Of a DNA stretch of 64,000 nucleotides, positions 48,160 to 56,261 are shown one piece after another. The first letter of the stretch is position 1, and every line of letters begins with the position of its first letter. Under the pieces are notes generated by a model. The model did no database searches. It saw only the letters and a program-made list of their open reading frames with translations, and was not told the DNA's origin. Origin of the DNA: an uncultured Prochlorococcus sp. (GTDB lineage Bacteria > Cyanobacteriota > Cyanobacteriia > PCC-6307 > Cyanobiaceae); the NCBI GenBank assembly GCA_902628235.1, contig CACOMD010000001.1, positions 124,001 to 188,000 of the forward strand, given 5' to 3'. Both the position numbers and the translations under genes were made by a program.

Positions 48160-49391
48160 TGGATAATGAATATTTTGGGGGCTTAGATTTTGGATCTAGC
48201 GGAGCCAGAATATCTATCATCAATAATTCCAAAGAGATCATCTTTGAGGATTCTTGTAATTATGATTATGAATTTAAAAATCCAGAAGGGTGGATAAATT
48301 CTTGTATTAAATTATTTGAAGGCATACCAATTCAACTAAAAATAAATTTATTAAGATTATCTATTTCTGGCACTTCAGGGACACTTGTACCTTGTGAATC
48401 AAGTGGCAGTATTTTAGGAAATTCAATACCTTATAACGAAGCGTGCATTTCAAATTCTAAAAAATTAAAATTAATTGCTGGGGATAATAAATTTTTAAAT
48501 AACCCATATAGTAGCTTGGCAAAAGCGATTAACTTAATCGATACTTTTGGTGAAGATATTATCATAAGGCATCAATCAGATTGGATATCTGGATGGTTTT
48601 TAAATGACTGGAAATTCGGCGAAGAAGGAAACAATATAAAACTTGGTTGGAATATTGCAACTAACTCATGGCCTAAAAGTTTTGACTCATTTTCTTTAAA
48701 GAAATCAATACCAGTGATAAAAAAAAGTGGAAGCATTTTAGGTAAAATCAATCAATCAATCGCAAATTTACTTGGAATAAGCGAGCATCTTTTACTAATT
48801 TCTGGCACAACTGATTCTAATGCAGCATTTATTGCTGCTGAAGTAAAAGACAATGAGGGATTAACAATATTAGGTACGACAATTGTTTTAAAAAAAATAA
48901 TTAAAAAAACTTTTAACCACCCTGGAATTACAATGCATAGAGTTAATGATGAATGGATTTGTGGTGGATCTTCAAATGCTGGCTGTGGAGTTTTATCAAA
49001 ATTTTTCTCTGATCTAGAAATTAAAGAATTAAGCCAACAAATAAATCCGAGAAAAAACACAACTCTTAATTATCTTCCTCTAAACTCTCTGGGAGAAAGA
49101 TTTCCAACTGATGATCCATACTTAAAGCCAATAATTGATCCAAGACCTGTTAGTGATGCATTATTTCTTCAAGGATTACTTGAAGGTCTGGCCAAGATTG
49201 AATTAAATGGATGGCTAAAACTTAAAACTTTTTCAGGATATTTTCCAAAAAAGATAATCACAATAGGAGGTGGTGCAAAAAACCCTCAGTGGAAATCAAT
49301 TAGAGAGAAAACACTAAAAATACCTATCATAAACTCTAATAAATCTACTTCATTTGGATCAGCTCTAATTGCTTTGCAGTCTTATTTTTAG
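48159..49391 (+). CDS. FGGY-family carbohydrate kinase
   Basis: A 410-residue kinase of the ASKHA fold. The N-terminal phosphate loop is GGLDFGSSGARISIIN, the middle carries SGTTDSNAAFIAAE and the C-terminal adenosine site GGGAKNPQWKSIRE. It is shorter than xylulokinases and resembles the group that phosphorylates D-ribulose in cyanobacteria and plant plastids. That substrate is inferred. Its ATG overlaps the metK stop by one base, so it is coupled to metK. Confidence 0.8.
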   Translation: MDNEYFGGLDFGSSGARISIINNSKEIIFEDSCNYDYEFKNPEGWINSCIKLFEGIPIQLKINLLRLSISGTSGTLVPCESSGSILGNSIPYNEACISNSKKLKLIAGDNKFLNNPYSSLAKAINLIDTFGEDIIIRHQSDWISGWFLNDWKFGEEGNNIKLGWNIATNSWPKSFDSFSLKKSIPVIKKSGSILGKINQSIANLLGISEHLLLISGTTDSNAAFIAAEVKDNEGLTILGTTIVLKKIIKKTFNHPGITMHRVNDEWICGGSSNAGCGVLSKFFSDLEIKELSQQINPRKNTTLNYLPLNSLGERFPTDDPYLKPIIDPRPVSDALFLQGLLEGLAKIELNGWLKLKTFSGYFPKKIITIGGGAKNPQWKSIREKTLKIPIINSNKSTSFGSALIALQSYF

Positions 49392-49499
49392 AATTTTTAT
49401 AAATCAATCATTTAATTTTTCTTCAAATAAACATAATTCATAAAAAATTTATTGATAAGGGTTCCGCAAATTACATTCACTATCTAGAGTATAAATAAG

Positions 49500-49572
49500 G
49501 CCGGGATAGCTCAGTTGGTAGAGCAGGCGACTGAAAATCGCCGTGTCCCCAGTTCAAATCTGGGTCCTGGCA
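49500..49572 (+). tRNA. tRNA-Phe (GAA)
   Basis: A 73-base cloverleaf. The acceptor GCCGGGA pairs with TCCTGGC, the anticodon loop ACTGAAAATC gives GAA and the T arm GTTCAAATC is intact. Its last 20 bases plus the following three recur about 970 bases downstream. This marks it as an integration site for mobile DNA. Confidence 0.97.
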
Positions 49573-49575
49573 CCT
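49553..49575 (+). repeat. Putative attachment site, left copy (inside tRNA-Phe)
   Basis: The 23 bases TTCAAATCTGGGTCCTGGCACCT are the 3' end of tRNA-Phe and three bases beyond. An exact copy lies at 50526-50548. A duplicated tRNA 3' end is the usual trace of site-specific integration. Confidence 0.75.
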
Positions 49576-49603
49576 TCATTTTTTATAAAAATGGGGACAA
49601 ATT

Positions 49604-49628
49604 AGCACTCCTTAGGGGGTGCTTTTTT
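49604..49628 (+). terminator. Intrinsic terminator after tRNA-Phe
   Basis: AGCACTCC and GGGGTGCT pair around TTAG and are followed by a T run. It ends the tRNA-Phe transcript. The same structure is duplicated at 50577-50601. Confidence 0.9.
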
Positions 49629-49717
49629 GTTGGAAATAGAGTGTTTGCAAGGGGTCTGAGAAGACAAAAATATACACTCAAAAGGTATAAAAGAGCATTT
49701 AAGTGAGAATAATTTTG

Positions 49718-49785
49718 GGAATGTTAGTGGAATGTTAGTTAAGCAAGAAAGTAACTATTGATATAGTCCCCAGAACTAACATTCC
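49718..49785. repeat. Island repeat, copy 1: tandem GGAATGTTAGT and inverted arms
   Basis: GGAATGTTAGT occurs twice in tandem (49718-49739). GGAATGTTAGTT at 49729-49740 is the exact reverse complement of AACTAACATTCC at 49774-49785, with 33 bases between that themselves contain ACTAT-TGAT-ATAGT. The arrangement resembles a recombination or protein-binding site more than a terminator. Confidence 0.75.
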
Positions 49786-49893
49786 AAGTAGTGTTCAAAA
49801 TTACAATTTCCTAAATTAGAAAATAGATCAACATTCAAAACCCTTTAATATATCAAACCTCTGCTTTTCATAAAAAACTTTTTCACAAGTTTA

Positions 49894-50058
49894 TTAATTG
49901 ATCTTAGGGATATGAGCTTCAGTAATGGGATAAGGGGTATTCATATAGTGAAAGATTTGAAAAATTACAGTTTTATCTGGATCTAATTTACCTTCCTTGA
50001 GTCCTTTTAAAATGCTTGCTGTAGTTGCATAAGCATTACATTCAGTACAACATCTTTT
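49894..50058 (-). pseudogene. Open frame without a start, Cys-rich: possible 3' remnant
   Basis: Fifty-four codons read KRCCTECNAYATTASILKGL and on to YMNTPYPITEAHIPKIN before a stop, with no ATG, GTG or TTG near the beginning. They lie in the same frame as the EKPAED gene and begin directly after that gene's TAA. It is therefore either the 3' part of one gene split by a nonsense mutation or a remnant left by rearrangement in the island. Confidence 0.45.
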
Positions 50059-50232
50059 TTAAACTGATTTTTCATCTTCAGCTGGCTTCTCTTCTTCAGC
50101 TGGCTTTACATCCTCAACTGGTTTTTCATCTTCAGCTGGCTTCTCTTCAGGTGAAATGCTTTTTAAAAATTTAATAAGTTTATTGTAAAGATCTTTTAGA
50201 AAATTAAAAATTTTTAGTAGGAAATCTTTCAT
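50059..50232 (-). CDS. Glu/Lys/Pro-repeat protein, 57 aa
   Basis: Missing from the ORF track. An amphipathic basic N-terminus (MKDFLLKIFNFLKDLYNKLI) leads into a repeat tail of EKPAEDEKPVED-type units. The DNA shows the units as GCTGGCTTCTC/TTCATCTTCAG repeats. It resembles in style the membrane-anchored repeat protein at 15485-15748. It lies inside the tRNA-Phe island, and its stop continues in frame into the Cys-rich remnant. Function unknown. Confidence 0.5.
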   Translation of the reverse strand: MKDFLLKIFNFLKDLYNKLIKFLKSISPEEKPAEDEKPVEDVKPAEEEKPAEDEKSV

Positions 50233-50414
50233 ATTAAAATCCCTCTATATTCTGTAAAATTTTTGTTGACTAAAAATAAAACATATATTTTTTTTAAAGC
50301 CTTTTAGAAATAATACTTAATACTTTATTAAGCCAACTAACATTTAATGGAGTAAATAACATTCCATTTTGTAATAGAAATTAGCCTGCACACCCCTTCT
50401 AATTAAATGGATAT

Positions 50415-50436
50415 GGAATGTTAGTGGAATGTTAGT
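50415..50436 (+). repeat. Tandem GGAATGTTAGT pair inside the island
   Basis: GGAATGTTAGTGGAATGTTAGT is the same tandem pair found at 49718-49739. About 70 bases before it lies AACTAACATT, a shortened form of the opposite arm. It marks another diverged copy of the island repeat. Confidence 0.65.
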
Positions 50437-50525
50437 AAAAATATTTAATTAAAAAACAGGTCTTTTCTGTATAGTTATGATACCAAATATGTCACTTTTT
50501 GAGAGGTTTATAAAATTGTCTCCCA

Positions 50526-50548
50526 TTCAAATCTGGGTCCTGGCACCT
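50526..50548 (+). repeat. Putative attachment site, right copy (tRNA-Phe 3' fragment)
   Basis: Exact copy of the 23 bases at 49553-49575. Only the T-arm 3' half and acceptor strand of tRNA-Phe are present, so it is not a functional tRNA. It bounds a segment of about 950 bases. Confidence 0.75.
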
Positions 50549-50576
50549 CTATTCTTTATATGAATGGGGACAAATT

Positions 50577-50601
50577 AGCACTCCTTAGGGGGTGCTTTTT
50601 T
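50577..50601 (+). terminator. Duplicated copy of the tRNA-Phe terminator
   Basis: AGCACTCC and GGGGTGCT with a TTAG loop and T run, identical to the copy at 49604-49628. It now follows only the tRNA fragment, so it may serve no transcript. Confidence 0.8.
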
Positions 50602-50689
50602 GTTAAAAATGAAGTGTTAGCAAGGGGTCAAAGAAGACAAAATATACACTCAAAAGGTATAAAAAGTCATCTTGCTGAGAATAATTTTG

Positions 50690-50746
50690 GGAATGTTAGT
50701 TGAGTAAAAAAGTAACTATTGACATAGTCCACAGAACTAACATTCC
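50690..50746. repeat. Island repeat, copy 2: inverted arms
   Basis: GGAATGTTAGTT (50690-50701) and AACTAACATTCC (50735-50746) are exact reverse complements, 33 bases apart, as in copy 1. The spacer differs at a few places (TTGACATAGTCCACAG against TTGATATAGTCCCCAG). It lies about 150 bases before the autotransporter gene. Confidence 0.75.
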
Positions 50747-50893
50747 AGGCAGTATTCACAATAAAGTTTGGTAATAAAAAAAAAAAGCTAGTATTAAGTT
50801 AGTATTCTTTTCTAATCTATTACTAGTAATTACTCTGGTTATAGTTTAAAGACCCTTGCTTCAAGCAAAGTATGGAAATCCATTTATAAGAAG

Positions 50894-53800
50894 TTGACTT
50901 TAGAAAAAATTCCAAGAAATATATTAGCGTTGAGAAATAATATCCAAAAAGGAGTGCAGGATATACACTGTAACTTAAAACTTTCTCTGGATAAGCCCTC
51001 CAAAGGTAAGCTTCATAGACCGAGTAAAAAAGTAAATAAATTTCCACCAAATTACAAGTCGAAGAGCCTTTTACTTTCAAGCAGAATTTACGAAATTGGC
51101 GATGTGTGTGTTAATAAAAAAAATTCTAAGATATATAAAGAAATAATCAGGTCTATTGATATAAAAAAAGCTTTATCTAATTCTTTAATTGGCTTAATTT
51201 CAATTCAATTTATACCTTTTGGAGTTAACGAGGCATTCGCAAATAAATTATTCACTATTCCAGAGACTTCTACTAATCGTAAATTCGAAGGAGGTTGGGG
51301 AAGAGGTTATTGGTTTACAGCTCCTTCAGATTTCGAAATAACAGGAGCAGAAGTATGGACTCCAACCCCAAGTGGAGGGAAAACATGGGTAAATATCTAT
51401 TTAATTAATCATTCAGATCCACTTCCTCAATGGACAAACCTCATGTATGGAAATCAAGGCCATATATCTACTTTGAAATTGTCGGAACAAGATCTTACTA
51501 ATGGAAGACAGCATACTTTTTCTCAAGCAGTAAGCATTACCGCAGGACAAAAAATTGGTGTTATAGGTCTGTATCAAAGGGATAATAGTAATACTAAAGG
51601 GATCGGCTATACAGACACAACAGCAGGTTTAGGTAAGAGTATTAGTTTAATGGGAAGCAATGTGAACTTCAAAGCATTTGGAACACAACGTGCAATAAAT
51701 GGAACAACTGCAGCTCCTGATGTTTGGACTACTAATCACTATTTAGGAAGAATCGAACTTTATGGTGGAACTGGCGGAATATCTGGTACAAAAGCCATCT
51801 CCGCACTTCCAAGTAATAAAAATTGTAAAGGTGCAACGATATTTATAGATAACTCAGGCACTTATTCAGATGCTATTAATACTGGCACGGGATGCGCAAT
51901 TGATAGTAAATCTAAATTAGGAGTTCTTTCAGGGATATACTCTGGATCTGGTTCATTAACAATTAAAGAATCTATATCAGCAGGAAAAGTGACTTTAAGT
52001 AATACAAATACATATACAGGGGAAACAATTATAGAGAACAAGGCTCACTTAAAAGTTACTGGTTCAATTGCCAACTCTTCAGGGATTACTGTTCAATCAG
52101 GAGGGAAAATTTCTGGCTCATCTTTTGAGGTTTCAAATAAAACCCCAACTACAACATTCACAGGCGGAACATTTCAAGCAGAAGCTTCTAATACATATGC
52201 TAAATCTTTTGTCGCAGGTAGCGGTGGAGCAATTATTGACAACAAGACTTATAGCCCAACTATGAGCGGTGTATTCTCAGGTTCAGGTGGCCTTTCTATT
52301 ACCAATTCTGGTTCTGGTGGTAATACTACTTTATCTAATACAAATACATATACTGGCGCTACAACGGTCGGTAATGGTGCTCACTTAAAAGTTACTGGTT
52401 CAATTGCCAATTCCTCTGGTCTTACTGTTCAATCTGGTGGAAAACTTTCTGGCTCTGCTCTAACAACAAATAGCAAGCTTCCAACTACAACATTCACAGG
52501 CGGAACATTAGAAATCGACTCTCAGGATACTTATCAAAAATCTTTTGTCTCAGGTACTGGCGGAACTAATATTGATAGCAATTCATATACTACAACTCTC
52601 GCAGGTAATATCTCTGGCTCAGGTGGTCTTTCTATTACCAATTCTGGTTCTGGTGGCTTAATTAATTTAACTGGAAACAATACTTATTCAGGTCCCACTA
52701 CTGTAGGAAATGGAGCCCACTTAAAAGTAAATGGATCGATAACTTCTTCATCTGATTTATCTATTGCTTCTGGGGGAATTATTTCAGGAATCGGTAGCTA
52801 TCCATCAACGACGCTAACAACTGGAGCGACTATTTCGCCAGGTAATTCAATTGGAACGCAAAATTTTAATAGTCTAAATTTAAATGGAGGATCATTAGAT
52901 ATTGAAATTCAGGGGCCTCAAAATGATAAAATTTCAGTAACTGGTAATGTCACAAACTTTACGGGAGAAGTCAATATAATTCCATTTGGTGGGGGAACAT
53001 TATGGCCTAATTTTAATTATTCAATAATTACTGCACCTAATAGTTCTGATTTCGCATTAACAAATAGTCTTAAACTAATTCCTAGCGGAATAACAAGTGT
53101 CATATTAAATAGAGGAGCAACTTTATCTCAAGAAAATGATGGGAACCTCAAAACATTTGACATAAAATATTTACCCAAAAATGGTTCTGGAGTAATAGCA
53201 TCAGCCTTAGAAGATCTAGGAAGGCCTTCTTCAGCAGCATCACTATTTGATATTGCTTTCAACTCTTTAGCAACGCAAGCAGAAAACAATGCGAATAATA
53301 CTGGTTCTCTTATCAGTAATACAGGTTTTACAACTGGACAGATCGCGGCAGCAGGAATTTCTGAAGATTTCTTCACTTCATTAAACAAACTACTTTCTAT
53401 AACAAATGATAATGATCTAATAAATTCAATAAATTCAATGTCATCTGAACCCTATTCTGCTTTTCAAAGCGTTGGATTAGAAACAATAAAAGATCGCAGG
53501 GATCTGCTTATATCTAGCGCAGGAAATTGTTTAGCAAAAGGATTAGTTTTAAATAATCATGTACAAAATCCTTTATGCTTTTTCACAAATAGTTCTAATA
53601 CGATCCAAGAAATCAGCGGTAAAGGAGGACTATCTTCGTATCAATCTAATATATTCTCTACTCAATATGGTCTTGAATTTCTCAAATCAAGAAATTTAAT
53701 ATTGGGAGCAGCTTTTGGATATGGAAAATCTAATTTAGATAAAATGTCTATTGATAGTTCTCATGTCAGCTCTACAGTTAAAAGCGGTTCTATTTACTCA

Positions 53801-54460
53801 ATACATATACCATCTATTGGACTACAACCTTTATACCCAGGTAGAACAAAAGTAATCGGATTAATAAGTTATAGCCATTTTGATATTAATGGTACAAGAC
53901 CAGCACCGCCAGGCATCCTTTGGACCAATCCAACAAATTTCTCAGCACATTATGAGGCTGATGGACTAACAACTGCCTTACAAGTAGATCATACATTTAC
54001 AAAAAGCTCAAGGGATGTGTATGTAAAGCCATTAATTGGCATTGCTTATAGTCATTTCGATCAACCAGGATTTACGGAATCAAGCTCCAACCCAATAAAT
54101 CTTAAGATTAAAAATAATAATGAAGAAAGCTTACTAGCAACATTTGCTTTAGAAATTGGGACCAACAAAAAAGCATTAGCAAAAAGAATAATTGCATCTA
54201 AATTTCGACTTGGATATGAAATTGAAATTTTAAAGAATGCAAATAGAACGTCATCTTTAGATTCTTCTTTTGAAGAGGCCTCAGGGCTTGGTTCTTTTAC
54301 AACTAAAAGTCAATCAAGAGGAAGAGATACAGTCTTTGTTGATGGTGAAGTTCAAATTAAAATAAATAAAAGCTCTACTCTCTATGCGAATGCGAGTTAT
54401 ACAGGCTTCGAGAGAGGTTCTGACTATTCATATGGAGGAGGAATAAGAATAAGATTTTAA
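50894..54460 (+). CDS. Autotransporter adhesin with PATR-like repeats, 1188 aa
   Basis: Domain order: a basic N-terminal extension, a signal core (NSLIGLISIQFIPFG, cleavage near AFA), and a beta-sandwich-like region with GGWGRGYWFTAPSDFEITG. Next come three or four repeats of about 112 residues (NTYTGATTVGNGAHLKVTGS), like the passenger repeats of type V autotransporters. A C-terminal barrel of about 270 residues ends GGGIRIRF with a terminal phenylalanine. It should insert in the outer membrane and display the repeats outside. The track's TTG start is doubtful; a GTG after GD at residue 71 gives a shorter signal. It lies inside repeat-bracketed island DNA, so transfer is likely. Confidence 0.8.
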   Translation: MTLEKIPRNILALRNNIQKGVQDIHCNLKLSLDKPSKGKLHRPSKKVNKFPPNYKSKSLLLSSRIYEIGDVCVNKKNSKIYKEIIRSIDIKKALSNSLIGLISIQFIPFGVNEAFANKLFTIPETSTNRKFEGGWGRGYWFTAPSDFEITGAEVWTPTPSGGKTWVNIYLINHSDPLPQWTNLMYGNQGHISTLKLSEQDLTNGRQHTFSQAVSITAGQKIGVIGLYQRDNSNTKGIGYTDTTAGLGKSISLMGSNVNFKAFGTQRAINGTTAAPDVWTTNHYLGRIELYGGTGGISGTKAISALPSNKNCKGATIFIDNSGTYSDAINTGTGCAIDSKSKLGVLSGIYSGSGSLTIKESISAGKVTLSNTNTYTGETIIENKAHLKVTGSIANSSGITVQSGGKISGSSFEVSNKTPTTTFTGGTFQAEASNTYAKSFVAGSGGAIIDNKTYSPTMSGVFSGSGGLSITNSGSGGNTTLSNTNTYTGATTVGNGAHLKVTGSIANSSGLTVQSGGKLSGSALTTNSKLPTTTFTGGTLEIDSQDTYQKSFVSGTGGTNIDSNSYTTTLAGNISGSGGLSITNSGSGGLINLTGNNTYSGPTTVGNGAHLKVNGSITSSSDLSIASGGIISGIGSYPSTTLTTGATISPGNSIGTQNFNSLNLNGGSLDIEIQGPQNDKISVTGNVTNFTGEVNIIPFGGGTLWPNFNYSIITAPNSSDFALTNSLKLIPSGITSVILNRGATLSQENDGNLKTFDIKYLPKNGSGVIASALEDLGRPSSAASLFDIAFNSLATQAENNANNTGSLISNTGFTTGQIAAAGISEDFFTSLNKLLSITNDNDLINSINSMSSEPYSAFQSVGLETIKDRRDLLISSAGNCLAKGLVLNNHVQNPLCFFTNSSNTIQEISGKGGLSSYQSNIFSTQYGLEFLKSRNLILGAAFGYGKSNLDKMSIDSSHVSSTVKSGSIYSIHIPSIGLQPLYPGRTKVIGLISYSHFDINGTRPAPPGILWTNPTNFSAHYEADGLTTALQVDHTFTKSSRDVYVKPLIGIAYSHFDQPGFTESSSNPINLKIKNNNEESLLATFALEIGTNKKALAKRIIASKFRLGYEIEILKNANRTSSLDSSFEEASGLGSFTTKSQSRGRDTVFVDGEVQIKINKSSTLYANASYTGFERGSDYSYGGGIRIRF
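52040..52770 (+). repeat. Direct repeats in the autotransporter passenger
   Basis: The string GCTCACTTAAAAGTTACTGG recurs at about 52043 and 52379, with a diverged copy near 52712, so the period is about 335 bases. CCAACTACAACATTCACAGG also recurs. Near-identical DNA suggests recent duplication or recombination within the gene. Confidence 0.8.
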
Positions 54461-54503
54461 ATAAATAATTAAAAAGTAGAATAATTAATTAGTATTTAAA
54501 AAA

Positions 54504-54565
54504 AACTATTGATATAGTCGTCGGATCAAATATTCTCTAGAGTGTTTAAAATACAATTTCCACAA
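54504..54565. repeat. Diverged third copy of the island repeat
   Basis: AACTATTGATATAGTC matches the spacer of copy 1 exactly, and GTGTTTAAAATACAATTTCC matches GTGTTCAAAATTACAATTTCC further along. The GGAATGTTAGTT arms are missing. It lies about 45 bases after the autotransporter stop, so copies 2 and 3 bracket that gene. Confidence 0.65.
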
Positions 54566-54648
54566 AATATTAACTCATCAACGCAAATAATCAGTTAGGG
54601 TTAATAAATTTTTTAAAAGGATAAATTTTTATAAATAAAGACAACCAT

Positions 54649-54840
54649 ATGCCCAAGATTCCGCCACATTTCATTATAGAGAAGGAGAAAAAGGTGGTTT
54701 TTTTAATTAAAGGTGTCTTTCCTGAAAATTTAATCTTGAAAAAATATATGCCTTACTTTCCAAAAGTGTTTAAAGGTATGGTTATAAGATGTGAAGAAAG
54801 TTTTTATAAAATGAGGATGAAAGTCAATTCAAAAAAATGA
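54649..54840 (+). CDS. Small basic protein, 63 aa, first of two paralogs
   Basis: A soluble basic protein reading PHFIIEKEKKVVFLIKGVFP and then KVFKGMVIRCEESFYKMRM. It aligns along its length with the next gene (PHIVILKRKEVYFRIDSGWP, DFKGIIASVETWEKLMKEL). The two are therefore tandem paralogs. Its stop overlaps the ATG of the next gene by four bases (ATGA), so they are translationally coupled. No known domain; a beta hairpin followed by a helix is plausible. Confidence 0.6.
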   Translation: MPKIPPHFIIEKEKKVVFLIKGVFPENLILKKYMPYFPKVFKGMVIRCEESFYKMRMKVNSKK

Positions 54841-55088
54841 TAAGAAAATCAAAATATACAGCTGAATACAAAAAAGGGAAGAGTAAAAATCCTATACCAT
54901 TTCCTCATATTGTGATATTGAAAAGGAAAGAGGTTTATTTTAGGATTGATTCTGGTTGGCCCGCCTCTTTAACCATAAAACCAATTATGAGAGAACATTT
55001 CCCTGATGATTTTAAAGGGATTATTGCTTCAGTTGAGACTTGGGAAAAATTGATGAAAGAATTAGACCCTAATAGAAAAACTGATTAA
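54837..55088 (+). CDS. Small basic protein, 83 aa, second of two paralogs
   Basis: It has a longer N-terminus (MIRKSKYTAEYKKGKSKNP) than its paralog, then the shared core PHIVILKRKEVYFRIDSG and KPIMREHFPDDFKGI. The overlap with the upstream stop shows coupling. It lies between the autotransporter and the MTH1187-family gene. Function unknown. Confidence 0.6.
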   Translation: MIRKSKYTAEYKKGKSKNPIPFPHIVILKRKEVYFRIDSGWPASLTIKPIMREHFPDDFKGIIASVETWEKLMKELDPNRKTD

Positions 55089-55237
55089 AATTTTAAGTAT
55101 AAAAATATCTTTTAAATTTATTTTAATAGCCTTTGATTGACTTTTTAGAAATTTTTATAAATTATCAATTTAATATTCTATTCAAAAATCATGCAAGGTT
55201 TAAGATAACTTTAGTTAATATGCAATATTTGTTAATT

Positions 55238-55531
55238 ATGTTTGTAAGTATAGATTTATGCTTAGTTCCGATCGGAGTTGGAACTTCTTTGTCACCCTAT
55301 ATTAAAGAATGCAAAAAAATTATTGAAGATAGTAATTTAACTCATCAAATGGGGCCAAATGGAACTGCTATAGAGGGTGATTGGGAAGATGTATTTAAGT
55401 GTGTAAAAAAATGTCATGAGAAAATCCATCAAAAGGGGGCTCCAAGAATATATACAACTATCAAAGTAAATACAAGAATTGACAAGTTACAAAGATTCGA
55501 AGATAAAATAAAAAGCGTTTTAGAGACTTAA
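55238..55531 (+). CDS. MTH1187/DUF77-family thiamin-binding-like protein
   Basis: I use the ATG at MFVSIDLCLVPIGVGTSLSP, giving 97 residues and the family's normal N-terminus. The track begins 35 codons earlier. The pattern VPIGVGTSLSPYI, the TAIEGDWEDVFKCVKKCHE segment and the end TTIKVNTRIDKL match the small ferredoxin-like MTH1187/YkoF group, some members of which bind thiamin or its precursors. The exact ligand is not known. No coupling to neighbours is seen. Confidence 0.75.
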   Translation: MFVSIDLCLVPIGVGTSLSPYIKECKKIIEDSNLTHQMGPNGTAIEGDWEDVFKCVKKCHEKIHQKGAPRIYTTIKVNTRIDKLQRFEDKIKSVLET

Positions 55532-55603
55532 ATAAGACTCTTAAATATAGAACTTTTAAAATATAAACTCATCTATGTATGTCTTATAAAACAAAAAATA
55601 TAT

Positions 55604-56011
55604 TTATTTTTCAAAACTACAAACTTGATTTATAACACCTAACAAAAGTTTATCACCGTTTGGATATTTCCATTTTGCATTGATATTTTCAAATTCATTA
55701 AATTCATCGGCACCTACAGCAACATCTCTAAAAGTCTTTTCAGTACAATTAATGTCCATTGTGTATAAGATATCTTTAGTTATGTCACTTTTTGTTTTTG
55801 GTATAAATTTACTTAATACTCTTATAGTCCCATCTTCATTTATTTGAATACTTTGCTTATCCCATACTTGTTCACCATACTTACTTCTAGGGACTTCTAC
55901 CCAATTATGTGAAAGCGCATTTAATTCTATAGGAAAAATATTAATTAAAAATATCAAAAGGTAAGCTAATAAAATTTTAAAAGTATTCAAAATTAAGTAG
56001 GCAATCTGCAT
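55604..56011 (-). CDS. Exported hypothetical protein, 135 aa
   Basis: The N-terminus is a long hydrophobic signal (LNTFKILLAYLLIFLINIFP, with NALS just after). The mature part starts HNWVEVPRSKYGEQVWDKQS and is beta-rich, with two cysteines (INCTEK and NQVCSFE) likely paired in the periplasm. The pattern recalls small secreted cyanobacterial proteins. Function unknown. Confidence 0.6.
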   Translation of the reverse strand: MQIAYLILNTFKILLAYLLIFLINIFPIELNALSHNWVEVPRSKYGEQVWDKQSIQINEDGTIRVLSKFIPKTKSDITKDILYTMDINCTEKTFRDVAVGADEFNEFENINAKWKYPNGDKLLLGVINQVCSFEK

Positions 56012-56261
56012 TTAGCATAGCAACTTAAAACTTCTAAAAGTTAATAACTAATTTTAATTAAACTTAGTTTGGACAATCAATAATTAATATATCTAAAAAC
56101 AAATATCTAAAAGAAGAACAACAATTATTCGTAAAATAAATTTATTAAGATTTTGTTGTTTACAAATATTTGATAGACTCAAAATCATTATTAATTTTAT
56201 ATGTAAATATGCAGTTTACATTTACTACATACCTTAAGAAATTCAACTTAGATAATTAGAT

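Larger units (their letters stand above)
49573..49893. other. Intergenic start of the tRNA-Phe island
   Basis: About 320 bases without a gene. It holds the tRNA terminator and the first GGAATGTTAGTT repeat, with the conserved string AAGACAAAAATATACACTC between them. The small ORF in the track at 49515-49706 runs through the tRNA and is not credible. Confidence 0.6.
50233..50893. other. Island DNA without a recognised gene
   Basis: About 660 bases. It holds the tandem GGAATGTTAGT pair, the tRNA-Phe fragment, the duplicated terminator and inverted-arm repeat copy 2. No recombinase or other reading frame is visible. The promoter of the autotransporter gene should lie in the last 150 bases. Confidence 0.6.

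Noticed and set aside
49515-49706. Plus-strand 63-residue ORF
   Set aside because: Starts inside tRNA-Phe and runs through its terminator hairpin.
50526-50548. Second tRNA-Phe gene
   Set aside because: Only the 3' part is present; the D arm and anticodon arm are missing.
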